DNA from: Rhodococcus zopfii NBRC 100606 = JCM 9919
GTDB lineage: Bacteria > Actinomycetota > Actinomycetes > Mycobacteriales > Mycobacteriaceae
Direction: 5' to 3'
Assembly (NCBI RefSeq): GCF_001895025.1
Contig: NZ_BCXI01000002.1
Coordinates: 1 to 32,716 of the forward strand
DNA: 32,716 bases
Shown here in pieces: positions 25,353-32,568 of this stretch. Made by a program: the position numbers and the translations under genes. The stretch's first letter is position 1. Every line of letters begins with the position of its first letter. The notes beneath the pieces are model-generated. The model ran no database searches and was not told where the DNA came from. It saw only the letters and a list, made by a program, of their open reading frames with translations.

Positions 25353-26846
25353 TCAGAGGTCGGCGGCGGCGCGGTGACGCTGCCGCAATCCCGGCTTGTC
25401 GATCTTGCCGACGGGGTTTCGGGGCAGAGCATCGACGACGTAGATCTCCGCGGGCACCTTGACCCGCGTGAGCCGGTTGGCAAGGTGGACGAGAAGCTCC
25501 TCGTCGGTGGTACTGCGATCGGGGTAGGTCACCACATAGGCCACCGGGACCTCGCCGTACACGTCGTCGGGCGCACCGATCACGGCGCACTCGAGGACCG
25601 CCGGATGCTCGGCGAGGGCGTTCTCGATCTCCTTGGGGTACAGGTTTTCTCCGCCGCGGATGATCATGTCCTTGATTCGGTCGACAAGGGTGAGGTAGCC
25701 GTCCTCGTCGAGCCGGCCGACGTCGCCGGTGTGCAGCCGACCGTCGACGACGGTGCGGGCGGTCTCCTCCGGCCGGCCGAGATACCCGGCCATCACGTTC
25801 GGGCCTTCGACAACCACCTCGCCGGCCTGCCCCACCGGCAGCGTGTTTCCCGCCTCGTCGACGATGCTGATGCGCTGGCCGGGCAGGGCCGGCCCCACGG
25901 TGCCGAGCTTGCGGGGCCCGTCGATCGGATTGCAGGCGGACGCGCAGGTCCCCTCGGTGAGCCCGTAACCCTCGACGACGACCAGCCCGAACCGTTGCTG
26001 GACGCGGTCGAGAAGTTCCTTCGAAATCGGTGCGGCGCCGCAGATCCCGAATCGGAGCGACGACATGTCCAGCGACGCCTTCGCGGGCTGGGAGACGAGC
26101 AGGGCGTAGATCGTGGGCACGGCCGAGAAATACGTCGGCCGCAGCGTCGCGACGTCGTCGAAGAATCGGGCCGGGGAGAACCGGCCGGTGATGCTCAGCT
26201 GCGCCCCGGCCAGGATCGGCGCGAGGAAGCTGACGGCGATCGCGTTGACGTGGAACAGGGGCAGGATCAGCAGGCAGTGGTCGGATTCGGTCAGTCGCAG
26301 GTGCGTCCGGAACGATGCTGCCATGAACTGCAGGTTCGCGTGCGTGAGCTGCACCCCCTTGGGGCGGCCCGTCGAACCGGAGGTGTAGATCAGCAGTGCG
26401 GTCTCGTCGGCGGCGGGGTCGTCACCGGCGGACCATCCGGCCGGGGGTGCGGCGACCATGTCGTCGACGTGGATTACCGGACGGCCCGCCGACGGCGACT
26501 CGGGTCCGGCGCCCAGCACCAGTACCGCTCCGGCATCGTCGATCTGGTAGTCGGCCTCGGCGGCCGTGAACGCGGGATTGATCGGGGTCGCTGTCGCCCG
26601 CAGCCGCCACGCGGCCATGAGCGCGACGAGCAGTTCGGCCCGATTGGGCAGCATCACCGCGACGACATCACCGGCCCCGACTCCATGCTGCTGCAACTGG
26701 GATGCGAAACCGTCCACTCTGCGGGCGAAGTCGGCGTACGTGAGCTCGAGGTCGTCGTCGCGCACGCACGGCCGGTCGGTCTCGCGATGCCACACCAGGT
26801 ACTCGATCGTCACGGGATCGATCGTCACGGCGTTGTCGGTGGTCAC
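25353..26846 (-). CDS. Acyl-CoA ligase (adenylate-forming, long-chain/aryl type)
   Basis: A 497-residue AMP-forming ligase that activates a carboxylic acid to its CoA thioester. The motifs are complete: P-loop YTSGSTGRPKG (154-164), LPLFHVNA, GYGLTEGT, LHTGDVGRLDEDGYL, the hinge DRIKDMIIRGGENLYPKEIE and the C-terminal catalytic lysine Lys481 in PRNPVGKIDKP. The subclass (fatty, cyclohexane- or aryl-carboxylate) cannot be fixed from motifs. I chose GTG at 26846 (VTTDNAV) with GGAAGG about 11 bases upstream; there is no ATG nearby and a TTG at 26879 is less likely. A Crp-like palindrome lies upstream. The DUF3556-type operon follows on the same strand, perhaps in the same pathway. Confidence 0.92.
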   Translation of the reverse strand: MTTDNAVTIDPVTIEYLVWHRETDRPCVRDDDLELTYADFARRVDGFASQLQQHGVGAGDVVAVMLPNRAELLVALMAAWRLRATATPINPAFTAAEADYQIDDAGAVLVLGAGPESPSAGRPVIHVDDMVAAPPAGWSAGDDPAADETALLIYTSGSTGRPKGVQLTHANLQFMAASFRTHLRLTESDHCLLILPLFHVNAIAVSFLAPILAGAQLSITGRFSPARFFDDVATLRPTYFSAVPTIYALLVSQPAKASLDMSSLRFGICGAAPISKELLDRVQQRFGLVVVEGYGLTEGTCASACNPIDGPRKLGTVGPALPGQRISIVDEAGNTLPVGQAGEVVVEGPNVMAGYLGRPEETARTVVDGRLHTGDVGRLDEDGYLTLVDRIKDMIIRGGENLYPKEIENALAEHPAVLECAVIGAPDDVYGEVPVAYVVTYPDRSTTDEELLVHLANRLTRVKVPAEIYVVDALPRNPVGKIDKPGLRQRHRAAADL

Positions 26847-26884
26847 TGCGGGCGGTCCTTCCTCTCGGGATGACCGCAACGGTA

Positions 26885-26898
26885 GTGACGCACGTCAC
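26885..26898. promoter_or_regulatory. Crp/GlxR-like site upstream of the acyl-CoA ligase
   Basis: GTGACGCACGTCAC has the core GTGA-n6-TCAC of cAMP-receptor-protein sites; the outermost T and A of the full consensus are absent. On the minus strand it is directly followed by TACCGT, a possible -10 (TAnnnT), so a bound protein would overlap the promoter. The symmetric arms are GTGACG and CGTCAC. Confidence 0.45.
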
Positions 26899-26946
26899 GT
26901 TTCGACCAGGGTCCCGCGGGCTCGAGTTCCGCCGACGCGTTGTCCC

Positions 26947-26964
26947 CGGAGCACAAAAGCTCCG
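26947..26964 (-). terminator. Small hairpin after the glucosylglycerate hydrolase
   Basis: CGGAGC (26947-26952) and GCTCCG (26959-26964) around a 6-base loop, 22 bases past the stop at 26986. The loop, not the tail, is T-rich on the minus strand. A modest terminator candidate. Confidence 0.4.
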
Positions 26965-26985
26965 CACCCGCCGCCCTCGGGACGC

Positions 26986-28323
26986 CTATCCCAGCCAGTC
27001 CAGCACGGCCGCCGCGGTCCAGGACTGCTGCATGCTGCCCAGCGGCTTGCCGGTGAACGGCTCGTAATACTCGGCGAACGATCCGTCGGCGGCCTGCCGG
27101 AGCCCTTCGGCGCGGAGCATGTCCGCACGCTCGGCCCAGCCGCGGCGCGCGAACGCCCACGAGTACAGCCATGTCATCACGGGCCACACCGGTCCGCGCC
27201 AGTACTCGCGGGGACGAAAATCCTTGGACACCGGCGAGGTCGACGGCGGCACCGCGTAGCGCAGATCCGGGTGTCCGCAGAACTTCGGGCCCTCGAAAGT
27301 CCGCAGCAGTGCACGTTCGGTCGATCGCGGCAGGCCCCCGCACAGCAACGGCGCGAATATCGCGAGGGTGTCGGTGGCTATCCACTTCCCGGATCGAAGG
27401 TCGAAATCGCGTGCAGCGCCGGTACGTTCGTCCGTCGTCTCGACGACACCCTGCCGGAATCGTTCGGCCCAGGTGTAGAGGTCGCGCACGTCCGCGTGCG
27501 GACGCGAATGTTCCTCGCCGATGGCCGCGAGCACCTCGCACGCGAGCGAGAACACCGCGCTGACGAACACGTCCTCCACCGCGAAGCTCATGGCGGTGGC
27601 GAGTTTGCCGTCGTCGTACCGGACGCCCTTCATCTCCTCGAGCAGCCACAGGTAGCGGCTGTACTCGGCGTCGGTGGGGCGCTGCCCGGCGTCGCCGACG
27701 TGCACGAGGTCCTGACGCAGGTAAGCAGGAACCGGCCCGGGCACGACATTCGCGTACGCGGCGTCCCAGCGCGGCGAGTTGTCCATGCCGGACTCCCACC
27801 CGTGGTACAGCGCGATGCGGCCGTTGCCGTCGAGGTCGCGGGCATGGGCGAGCCAGCGATGCCAACGCACCAGGTCCGCCCAGCGCCGATCGAGGAACTC
27901 CTCGGCGACCGCGCGCGTGCTGCGACCGTGCCGGCGACCGTGGTCGAGGATCCGCTGCACCGCGATCGCATGCACCGGCGGCTGCGTGATCCCCGACGTC
28001 TGCACACCCGCCGGGGCGTGCGCGGCGAGCTCGCCGGCCGCCCACCGGGACGGGCCGGGAAAATACCCGTCGACGCCGTTGGCGAAGACGATGTGCGGGA
28101 TCATGCCGTTGCTCCACTGCGCCGACAGCAACGTGTCGAGCTCGACGACGGCGCGTTCCACACTCAGCGGCGCCAACCCGACGGCGACGAACGCCGCATC
28201 CCAGCTCCACATGTGCGGATAGAGCTTCGGCGCCGCGCTGGTCATCGTGCCCAGATCGTTGCCGCGCAACAGGTAGGCAGCTCGCGCGGCGAGCTGGGTC
28301 GGAGTGAATCCGCGATCCGGCAT
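26986..28323 (-). CDS. ggH: Glucosylglycerate hydrolase (GH63)
   Basis: A 445-residue (alpha/alpha)6-type glycoside hydrolase that fits the mycobacterial glucosylglycerate hydrolase GgH in length and layout. GgH splits glucosylglycerate, a solute that builds up in nitrogen-starved mycobacteria, to glucose and glycerate. The predicted acid Asp42 (HMWSWDAAFVAVG) and Glu418 (SFAEYYEPFTG) lie within one residue of the positions I recall for the characterised enzyme. Other family segments are QWSNGMIPHIVF, YHGWESGMDNSPRWD and FRPREYWRGPVWPVMTWL. There is no signal peptide, so it is cytoplasmic. The start at 28323 lacks a ribosome site but has CACAAT 6 bases before it. Mannosylglycerate hydrolase is the close alternative. 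The glucosylglycerate synthesis genes are not in the window. Confidence 0.82.
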   Translation of the reverse strand: MPDRGFTPTQLAARAAYLLRGNDLGTMTSAAPKLYPHMWSWDAAFVAVGLAPLSVERAVVELDTLLSAQWSNGMIPHIVFANGVDGYFPGPSRWAAGELAAHAPAGVQTSGITQPPVHAIAVQRILDHGRRHGRSTRAVAEEFLDRRWADLVRWHRWLAHARDLDGNGRIALYHGWESGMDNSPRWDAAYANVVPGPVPAYLRQDLVHVGDAGQRPTDAEYSRYLWLLEEMKGVRYDDGKLATAMSFAVEDVFVSAVFSLACEVLAAIGEEHSRPHADVRDLYTWAERFRQGVVETTDERTGAARDFDLRSGKWIATDTLAIFAPLLCGGLPRSTERALLRTFEGPKFCGHPDLRYAVPPSTSPVSKDFRPREYWRGPVWPVMTWLYSWAFARRGWAERADMLRAEGLRQAADGSFAEYYEPFTGKPLGSMQQSWTAAAVLDWLG

Positions 28324-28329
28324 CGTTTC

Positions 28330-28335
28330 ATTGTG
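28330..28335 (-). promoter_or_regulatory. -10-like CACAAT, leaderless-type
   Basis: CACAAT on the minus strand, 6 bases before the hydrolase ATG at 28323. The same word stands at the same spacing before the PHP gene (31746-31751). It shares the conserved A2 and T6 of the -10 box but lacks the first T. Confidence 0.4.
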
Positions 28336-28356
28336 CGGCTTCCGCCGGAAACCGCA
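28334..28356. promoter_or_regulatory. 23-bp palindrome at the glucosylglycerate hydrolase promoter
   Basis: Arms TGCGGCTTCC (28334-28343) and GGAAACCGCA (28347-28356) match at 9 of 10 pairs around GCC. It abuts the -10-like element and would cover -10 to -35 of the hydrolase, the usual place for a repressor. The divergent gene starts 66 bases away, so both could be controlled. Confidence 0.5.
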
Positions 28357-28409
28357 CGTCGAAGTACCCGGTCGGTCGACCCTCGTGGCAGGTCGGGGAC
28401 ACCGGCGAG

Positions 28410-28415
28410 GACAAT
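28410..28415 (+). promoter_or_regulatory. -10-like GACAAT, leaderless-type
   Basis: GACAAT followed by 6 bases and the GTG start at 28422. GAGG in the spacer could instead serve as a ribosome site, though very close to the start. Confidence 0.35.
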
Positions 28416-28421
28416 GAGGCG

Positions 28422-29294
28422 GTGAGCTCCCGTCCCCGTCCCACTGCCGATACCGTTCTGTCGCCCGGAATCCACGACATCGATACCGGTACGTGCGAGC
28501 TCGTCAAGGACCGGTACCGCCCGGACGGGTGGCTGCTCGAGATCAACGGGGTGCCCAGCTCCCACATCGACCTGTCCGATCCGACGCTGCTCGAGTTCGA
28601 GTACATGCGCTGGATCGCGCACCTGATGGATGCGCGCTGGACCCGGGCGGACCGGCTGCGGGTACTGCACCTCGGCGGCGGGGCGTGCACGATGGCCCGG
28701 TACGTCCACGCGTGCTTCCCGAGTTCCCGGCAGGTGGTCGTCGAGATCGACGGCCGGCTCGCCGAGCTGGTGCGCGAATGGTTCGATCTGCCGCGGGCAC
28801 CACTGCTGCGCATCCGGGTCGGGGAGGCGCGTGCGGTGCTGAGTTCGCTCACCGACGGCACCCGCGACCTCATCGTGCGGGACGTGTTCGCGATCAACCG
28901 CACCCCCGCGGCCCTGACGACCGTCGAGTTCACCCGGCACGCCCATCGTGTGCTCGCGCCCGGCGGCGTCTACGTCGTGAACTGCGGCGACACCCGCGAC
29001 CTCACCACCGCCAAACGCGAGGCCGCGACGATCGGCGGGGTCTTCGCGCACACCGCGATCATCGCCGACCCGGCGATGCTGAAGGGCCGCCGCTACGGCA
29101 ACGTCGTCATCGCCGGCAGCGACGTGCCGCTCGGCGACTCCGCGAGCCTCGCGCGGGACCTGCTCGGCGGCGCGGTACCGGCGCAGATCCGCCGCGACGA
29201 CGACGTGCAGCGGTTCGCGGCCGGAGCGAAGATGCTGTGCGACAGTGAAATTCCCTTTCCTCGCGCATCGGCTCCGAGCCTGGTCACCGGCTGA
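28422..29294 (+). CDS. Spermidine-synthase-like methyltransferase-fold protein
   Basis: A 290-residue Rossmann-type protein of the spermidine synthase superfamily. The fold is shown by LRVLHLGGGACTMARYVH (79-96), VVVEIDGRLAELVREWF (105-121), DLIVRDVFAINRTPAALTTVEF and HRVLAPGGVYVVNC. True spermidine synthases carry GGG(E/D)G; here it is GGGAC, so an acidic residue for the aminopropyl donor is missing and polyamine synthesis is doubtful. Similar stand-alone proteins are common in actinobacteria without a known role. The GTG start at 28422 has no ATG alternative. It is divergent from the glucosylglycerate hydrolase, and its last 11 bases overlap the end of the convergent monooxygenase gene. Confidence 0.8.
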   Translation: MSSRPRPTADTVLSPGIHDIDTGTCELVKDRYRPDGWLLEINGVPSSHIDLSDPTLLEFEYMRWIAHLMDARWTRADRLRVLHLGGGACTMARYVHACFPSSRQVVVEIDGRLAELVREWFDLPRAPLLRIRVGEARAVLSSLTDGTRDLIVRDVFAINRTPAALTTVEFTRHAHRVLAPGGVYVVNCGDTRDLTTAKREAATIGGVFAHTAIIADPAMLKGRRYGNVVIAGSDVPLGDSASLARDLLGGAVPAQIRRDDDVQRFAAGAKMLCDSEIPFPRASAPSLVTG

Positions 29295-30720
29295 AAGCCA
29301 TCGATTCGTCGAGTCGTCCGAATCGCATCGTCGGCAGATCCAGCAGGTAGTTCTGGTGCATCCGCCACGGGTTGCGGGTGCCCTGCCGCGGCAGCGTCCC
29401 CGCGGCGCGCTGCACGTATCCGGAGGTGAGTCCGAGCAGGGGACGGGTCCGTCCGTCGCCGCGGTAGTCGGGAACTGCGATCCGATATCCCTTGCGCCGC
29501 ATATAGTTCAGCAGCCGGCACACGTACAGTGAGGCGAGATCGGCGCGCAACGTCCACGATGCATTCGTGTAGCCGAGACACAACGCGAAGTTCGGCACAC
29601 CGCTGAGCATCGTCCCGCGGTACACGTACGTCTCGCTCGGATCGACCCGCTCCCCGTCGACGACGAGCGCGATACCCCCCGCCGGGACGATCCGCAGGCC
29701 CGTTGCGGTGATCAGCACATCGGCCTCGAGTTCCTCACCGGATTCGAGCCGGACCCCACGGTCGGTGACGGTGTCGATCCGGCCGGTGACGATGTCGGCG
29801 CGACCGGACCGGACCGCCCGGAACAGGTCCGCATCGGGAACCAGGCACATGCGCTGATCCCACGGATCGTAGGCGGGCGCGAAATGCGGATCGACGGGCA
29901 CGCTTCCGTGCAGGAGACGGGCGGTGCCGGTGCGGATCACCGCGCGGGCCAGTCGCGGCATCCGCTGGCAGAACTGGTAGAACGCCAGCGCCGAGACGAC
30001 ATTCTTCATTCGCACCAGGCGGTGGGCGATGGTGTCGGGCAGCCATTTCCGGAAGCGATCCGCGATCGGGTCGCGGGCGGGAAGCGACACCACGTACGAC
30101 GGGGACCGCTGCAGCATGGTGATGTGCTCGGCGTCCTCGGCCATCGCGGGAACCAGAGTGACCGCGGTGGCACCGCTGCCGATCACCACCACTCGCTTGC
30201 CGGACCAGTCGAGGTCCTCCGGCCAGAACTGCGGGTGCACGACCGGACCGTCGAAGGTGTTCAGGCCGGGAATGTCCGGCAGGTAACCGGATTCGTAACT
30301 ATAGTACCCGCTGCACATGTACAGGAACGAACAGGTCAGCTCGACGGGGAGTCCGTCGGCGATCGCCCGCACCGTCCAGGTCGCGGTTCCGGACGACCAC
30401 GTGGCACTCGTCACCTTGTGCCCGAATCGGATTCGACGATCCACTCCGGAATCCGACGCGGTGGCACGCACGTACTCGAGGATCGAGGAGCCATCCGCGA
30501 AGGACCGGTCTCCGTGCCACGGCCGGAACGGATACCCGAAGGTGTACATGTCACTGTCCGATCGGATCCCCGGGTACCGGAACAGATCCCACGTCCCGCC
30601 GATCGCGTCGCGGCCCTCGAGAATCGTGTAGGTCAGGCCCGGACACTGCGTCTGCAGGCGGTATCCGGCCCCGACGCCGGACAGGCCGGCCCCGACGATC
30701 AGCACATCGACATGCTCCAC
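29284..30720 (-). CDS. EthA-like Baeyer-Villiger flavin monooxygenase
   Basis: A 478-residue class B flavin monooxygenase. It uses FAD and NADPH with O2 to insert oxygen into ketones or to oxidise sulfur compounds. Both dinucleotide motifs are present (VGAGLSGVGAG near 9-19; VVIGSGATAVTLVPA near 178), with the Baeyer-Villiger fingerprint FDGPVVHPQFW between them. Long segments match what I recall of M. tuberculosis EthA, the activator of ethionamide: GGTWDLFRYPGIRSDSDMYT, GYTNASWTL and CRLLNYM. The GTG start at 30720 has AGGAG 6 bases upstream; longer frames would run into the PHP gene. It starts 8 bases after the PHP stop and is probably co-transcribed. No EthR-type TetR regulator is adjacent, unlike in M. 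tuberculosis. Confidence 0.92.
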   Translation of the reverse strand: MEHVDVLIVGAGLSGVGAGYRLQTQCPGLTYTILEGRDAIGGTWDLFRYPGIRSDSDMYTFGYPFRPWHGDRSFADGSSILEYVRATASDSGVDRRIRFGHKVTSATWSSGTATWTVRAIADGLPVELTCSFLYMCSGYYSYESGYLPDIPGLNTFDGPVVHPQFWPEDLDWSGKRVVVIGSGATAVTLVPAMAEDAEHITMLQRSPSYVVSLPARDPIADRFRKWLPDTIAHRLVRMKNVVSALAFYQFCQRMPRLARAVIRTGTARLLHGSVPVDPHFAPAYDPWDQRMCLVPDADLFRAVRSGRADIVTGRIDTVTDRGVRLESGEELEADVLITATGLRIVPAGGIALVVDGERVDPSETYVYRGTMLSGVPNFALCLGYTNASWTLRADLASLYVCRLLNYMRRKGYRIAVPDYRGDGRTRPLLGLTSGYVQRAAGTLPRQGTRNPWRMHQNYLLDLPTMRFGRLDESMAFSR

Positions 30721-30728
30721 ATCCGCTC

Positions 30729-31739
30729 CTATTCGACAGTCCAGGCGAGCAGTTCCTCGACGGGCCACGTGTTGACGACGTCCTCCGGCTCGACACCCCG
30801 CTCCGCGGCACGTTCGCACCCGTAGCCGAGCCAGTCCAGCTGGCCGGGGGCGTGCGCGTCGGTATCGATCGCGAAACGGCACCCGAGCCGCAGTGCCAGG
30901 TCGATCAGCCGGGCCGGCGGGTCACGCCGCTCCGGCCGGCAGTTGATCTCGATCGCCGTGCCGTGGTCGCGGCACGCGGAGAACACCTTCTCGGCGTCGA
31001 AGGTGGATTCGGGCCGGTGCCCGCGACCACCCGTGACGAGCCGCCCGGTGCAGTGGCCGAGCACATCGACGTGCGGATTCGTCACCGCCCGCACCATCCG
31101 GCGTGTCATCGCCGACCGCTCGGCGCGCAGTTTCGAATGCACGCTCGCCACGACGACGTCGAGTTCGGCGAGCAGATCTTCGTCCTGGTCGAGCGAACCG
31201 TCCTCGAGAATGTCGACCTCGATTCCGGTCAGGATCCGCAATCCGTTGCCTGCGGCGTTCAGCTCGGCGATCACCCCCAGCTGGGTGCGCAGCCGCTCCG
31301 GGGTCAGCCCGTTCGCGACTGTGAGCCGCGGCGAATGGTCGGTGACCGCGCAGTACTCGTGCCCGATCATCGTCTGCGCGGTGCGCATCATCTCGTCGAC
31401 GGGACTCCCGCCGTCGGACCAGTCGGAATGGGTGTGCAGGTCGCCGCGCAACGCGGTGCGCAGGTCGCCGGCACCGCGACCGATCGGCTCGGCGGACTCA
31501 CGCAGCTCCTCCAGGTAAGCCGGGGTTCCGTCGACCGATTCGCGGATCACGGCGGCGGTCTTGGGTCCGATGCCGGGGAGCTCCGTCCACGTGCCGGTGC
31601 GGTGACGTTCCCGCCGCCCGGCTTCGCTCAGCCCCGCGACCACGTCCGCCGCGTGCCGGTAGGCCTGCACGCGGTAGGTCTTCGCGTGCTCCCGTTCGAG
31701 CCAGAACGCGACCTCACGCAGGGCGCTCACCGGGTCCAT
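30729..31739 (-). CDS. PHP-domain phosphoesterase with helix-hairpin-helix (PolX-like, no polymerase palm)
   Basis: A 336-residue protein. Residues 1-85 are a helix-hairpin-helix region (AFWLEREHAKTYRVQAYRHA, LPGIGPKTAAVI), as at the N-terminus of family X DNA polymerases. Residues 97-336 are a PHP domain with a full set of metal ligands: His102 and His104 (DLHTHSDWSDG), His135 (TDHS), Glu174 (GIEVDI), His201, His229 (LGHCTGR), Asp294 and His296 (DTDAH). The polymerase palm of PolX is absent. Such short forms are common in actinobacteria and may be nucleases or phosphatases in DNA repair. The ATG at 31739 is directly preceded by GGAGGA and by CACAAT. It leads an operon with the monooxygenase, an unexplained pairing. 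Confidence 0.85.
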   Translation of the reverse strand: MDPVSALREVAFWLEREHAKTYRVQAYRHAADVVAGLSEAGRRERHRTGTWTELPGIGPKTAAVIRESVDGTPAYLEELRESAEPIGRGAGDLRTALRGDLHTHSDWSDGGSPVDEMMRTAQTMIGHEYCAVTDHSPRLTVANGLTPERLRTQLGVIAELNAAGNGLRILTGIEVDILEDGSLDQDEDLLAELDVVVASVHSKLRAERSAMTRRMVRAVTNPHVDVLGHCTGRLVTGGRGHRPESTFDAEKVFSACRDHGTAIEINCRPERRDPPARLIDLALRLGCRFAIDTDAHAPGQLDWLGYGCERAAERGVEPEDVVNTWPVEELLAWTVE

Positions 31740-31745
31740 TCCTCC

Positions 31746-31751
31746 ATTGTG
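31746..31751 (-). promoter_or_regulatory. -10-like CACAAT, leaderless-type
   Basis: CACAAT, then GGAGGA, then ATG at 31739. GGAGGA is too close to the start codon for a normal ribosome site, which supports a leaderless transcript. Confidence 0.4.
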
Positions 31752-31779
31752 GCCGCCCCGGCACCACTCGGGTGATGGG

Positions 31780-31794
31780 AACCGATATTCGGTT
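31780..31794. promoter_or_regulatory. Palindrome AACCGATATTCGGTT between PHP and SDR genes
   Basis: Perfect 6-bp arms AACCGA and TCGGTT around TAT, 41 bases from the PHP start. A second pair, GGGTGA (31800-31805)/TCACCC (31815-31820), lies beside it. These are candidate operators in a 147-base divergent promoter. It does not match the LexA consensus. Confidence 0.4.
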
Positions 31795-31873
31795 TGACGG
31801 GGTGACAGGAACCTTCACCCGGTGGGGGCGGGCGACGGGGGCGGCTGAAGGCGCGGGAGAGTTGCGACCGTCC

Positions 31874-31879
31874 TAGGCT
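31874..31879 (+). promoter_or_regulatory. -10 element TAGGCT, leaderless-type
   Basis: TAGGCT followed by 7 bases and the ATG at 31887. The hexamer is identical to the one before the ABC importer at 14501. No ribosome site is visible before the start. Confidence 0.5.
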
Positions 31880-31886
31880 CGACCGC

Positions 31887-32558
31887 ATGCGTCCCACAGC
31901 CCTGATCACCGGCGGCGGCCGCGGCCTCGGTGCCGCGATCGCCCGCGACCTCGCCCCCGACCACGACCTGCTCCTCGGCGGTCGCACCGAGCAGTCCCTC
32001 GGCACGATCGTCGCGGAACTGCCCGCCGCGACACCGTGGCCGGTGGATCTGCTCGACCACGATGCCGTCGCCGCGGCCTGCTCCGGCATCGACCGACTCG
32101 ATGTCCTCGTGCACAACGCGGGGGTCGCGAGCCTCGGCACCGTCGCCGACAGCGACGTCGCGCAGTGGCGAGAGATGTTCGACGCCAACGTTTTTGCCGT
32201 CGTTGCACTGACCCGAGCTCTGCTGCCAGCGCTGCGTGCCGCGAACGGTCATGTGGTGCTGATCAATTCGGGTTCGGGCCTGAACGCGAAGGCTCGCTGG
32301 GGCGCGTACGCCGCGAGCAAGTTCGCACTGCGCGCCTTCGGGGACGTACTGCGGCAGGAGGAACCGGACCTGCGAGTGACATCGGTGCACCCGGGCCGCA
32401 TCGACACCGACATGCAGCGCGCGATCGTCGCGGAGGAGGGCGGCGAGTACCGGCCCGAACGGTTCCTGAGCCCGGCGACCGTCGCGCAGGCGGTGGGCCA
32501 GGCGATCCGCACCCCGGCCGATGCCCATCCGACGGAGATCGTGCTGCGCCCCCGGTAG
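31887..32558 (+). CDS. Short-chain dehydrogenase/reductase
   Basis: A 223-residue SDR oxidoreductase. The cofactor motif is TGGGRGLG (8-15), the structural NAG motif is at 77-79, and the active site is Ser128 or Ser130 (INSGSG) with Tyr141 and Lys145 (YAASK). GGR at 31-33 after the second strand suggests NADP(H). The length is short but complete for the classical family. The substrate is unknown. It is divergent from the PHP gene and stops 10 bases before the convergent proline-rich gene. Confidence 0.9.
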   Translation: MRPTALITGGGRGLGAAIARDLAPDHDLLLGGRTEQSLGTIVAELPAATPWPVDLLDHDAVAAACSGIDRLDVLVHNAGVASLGTVADSDVAQWREMFDANVFAVVALTRALLPALRAANGHVVLINSGSGLNAKARWGAYAASKFALRAFGDVLRQEEPDLRVTSVHPGRIDTDMQRAIVAEEGGEYRPERFLSPATVAQAVGQAIRTPADAHPTEIVLRPR

Positions 32559-32568
32559 CCGCTGCCGG

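Noticed and set aside
31779..31795. LexA (SOS) box near the PHP gene
   Set aside because: The palindrome AACCGATATTCGGTT lacks the GAAC-n4-GTTC core of actinobacterial LexA sites.
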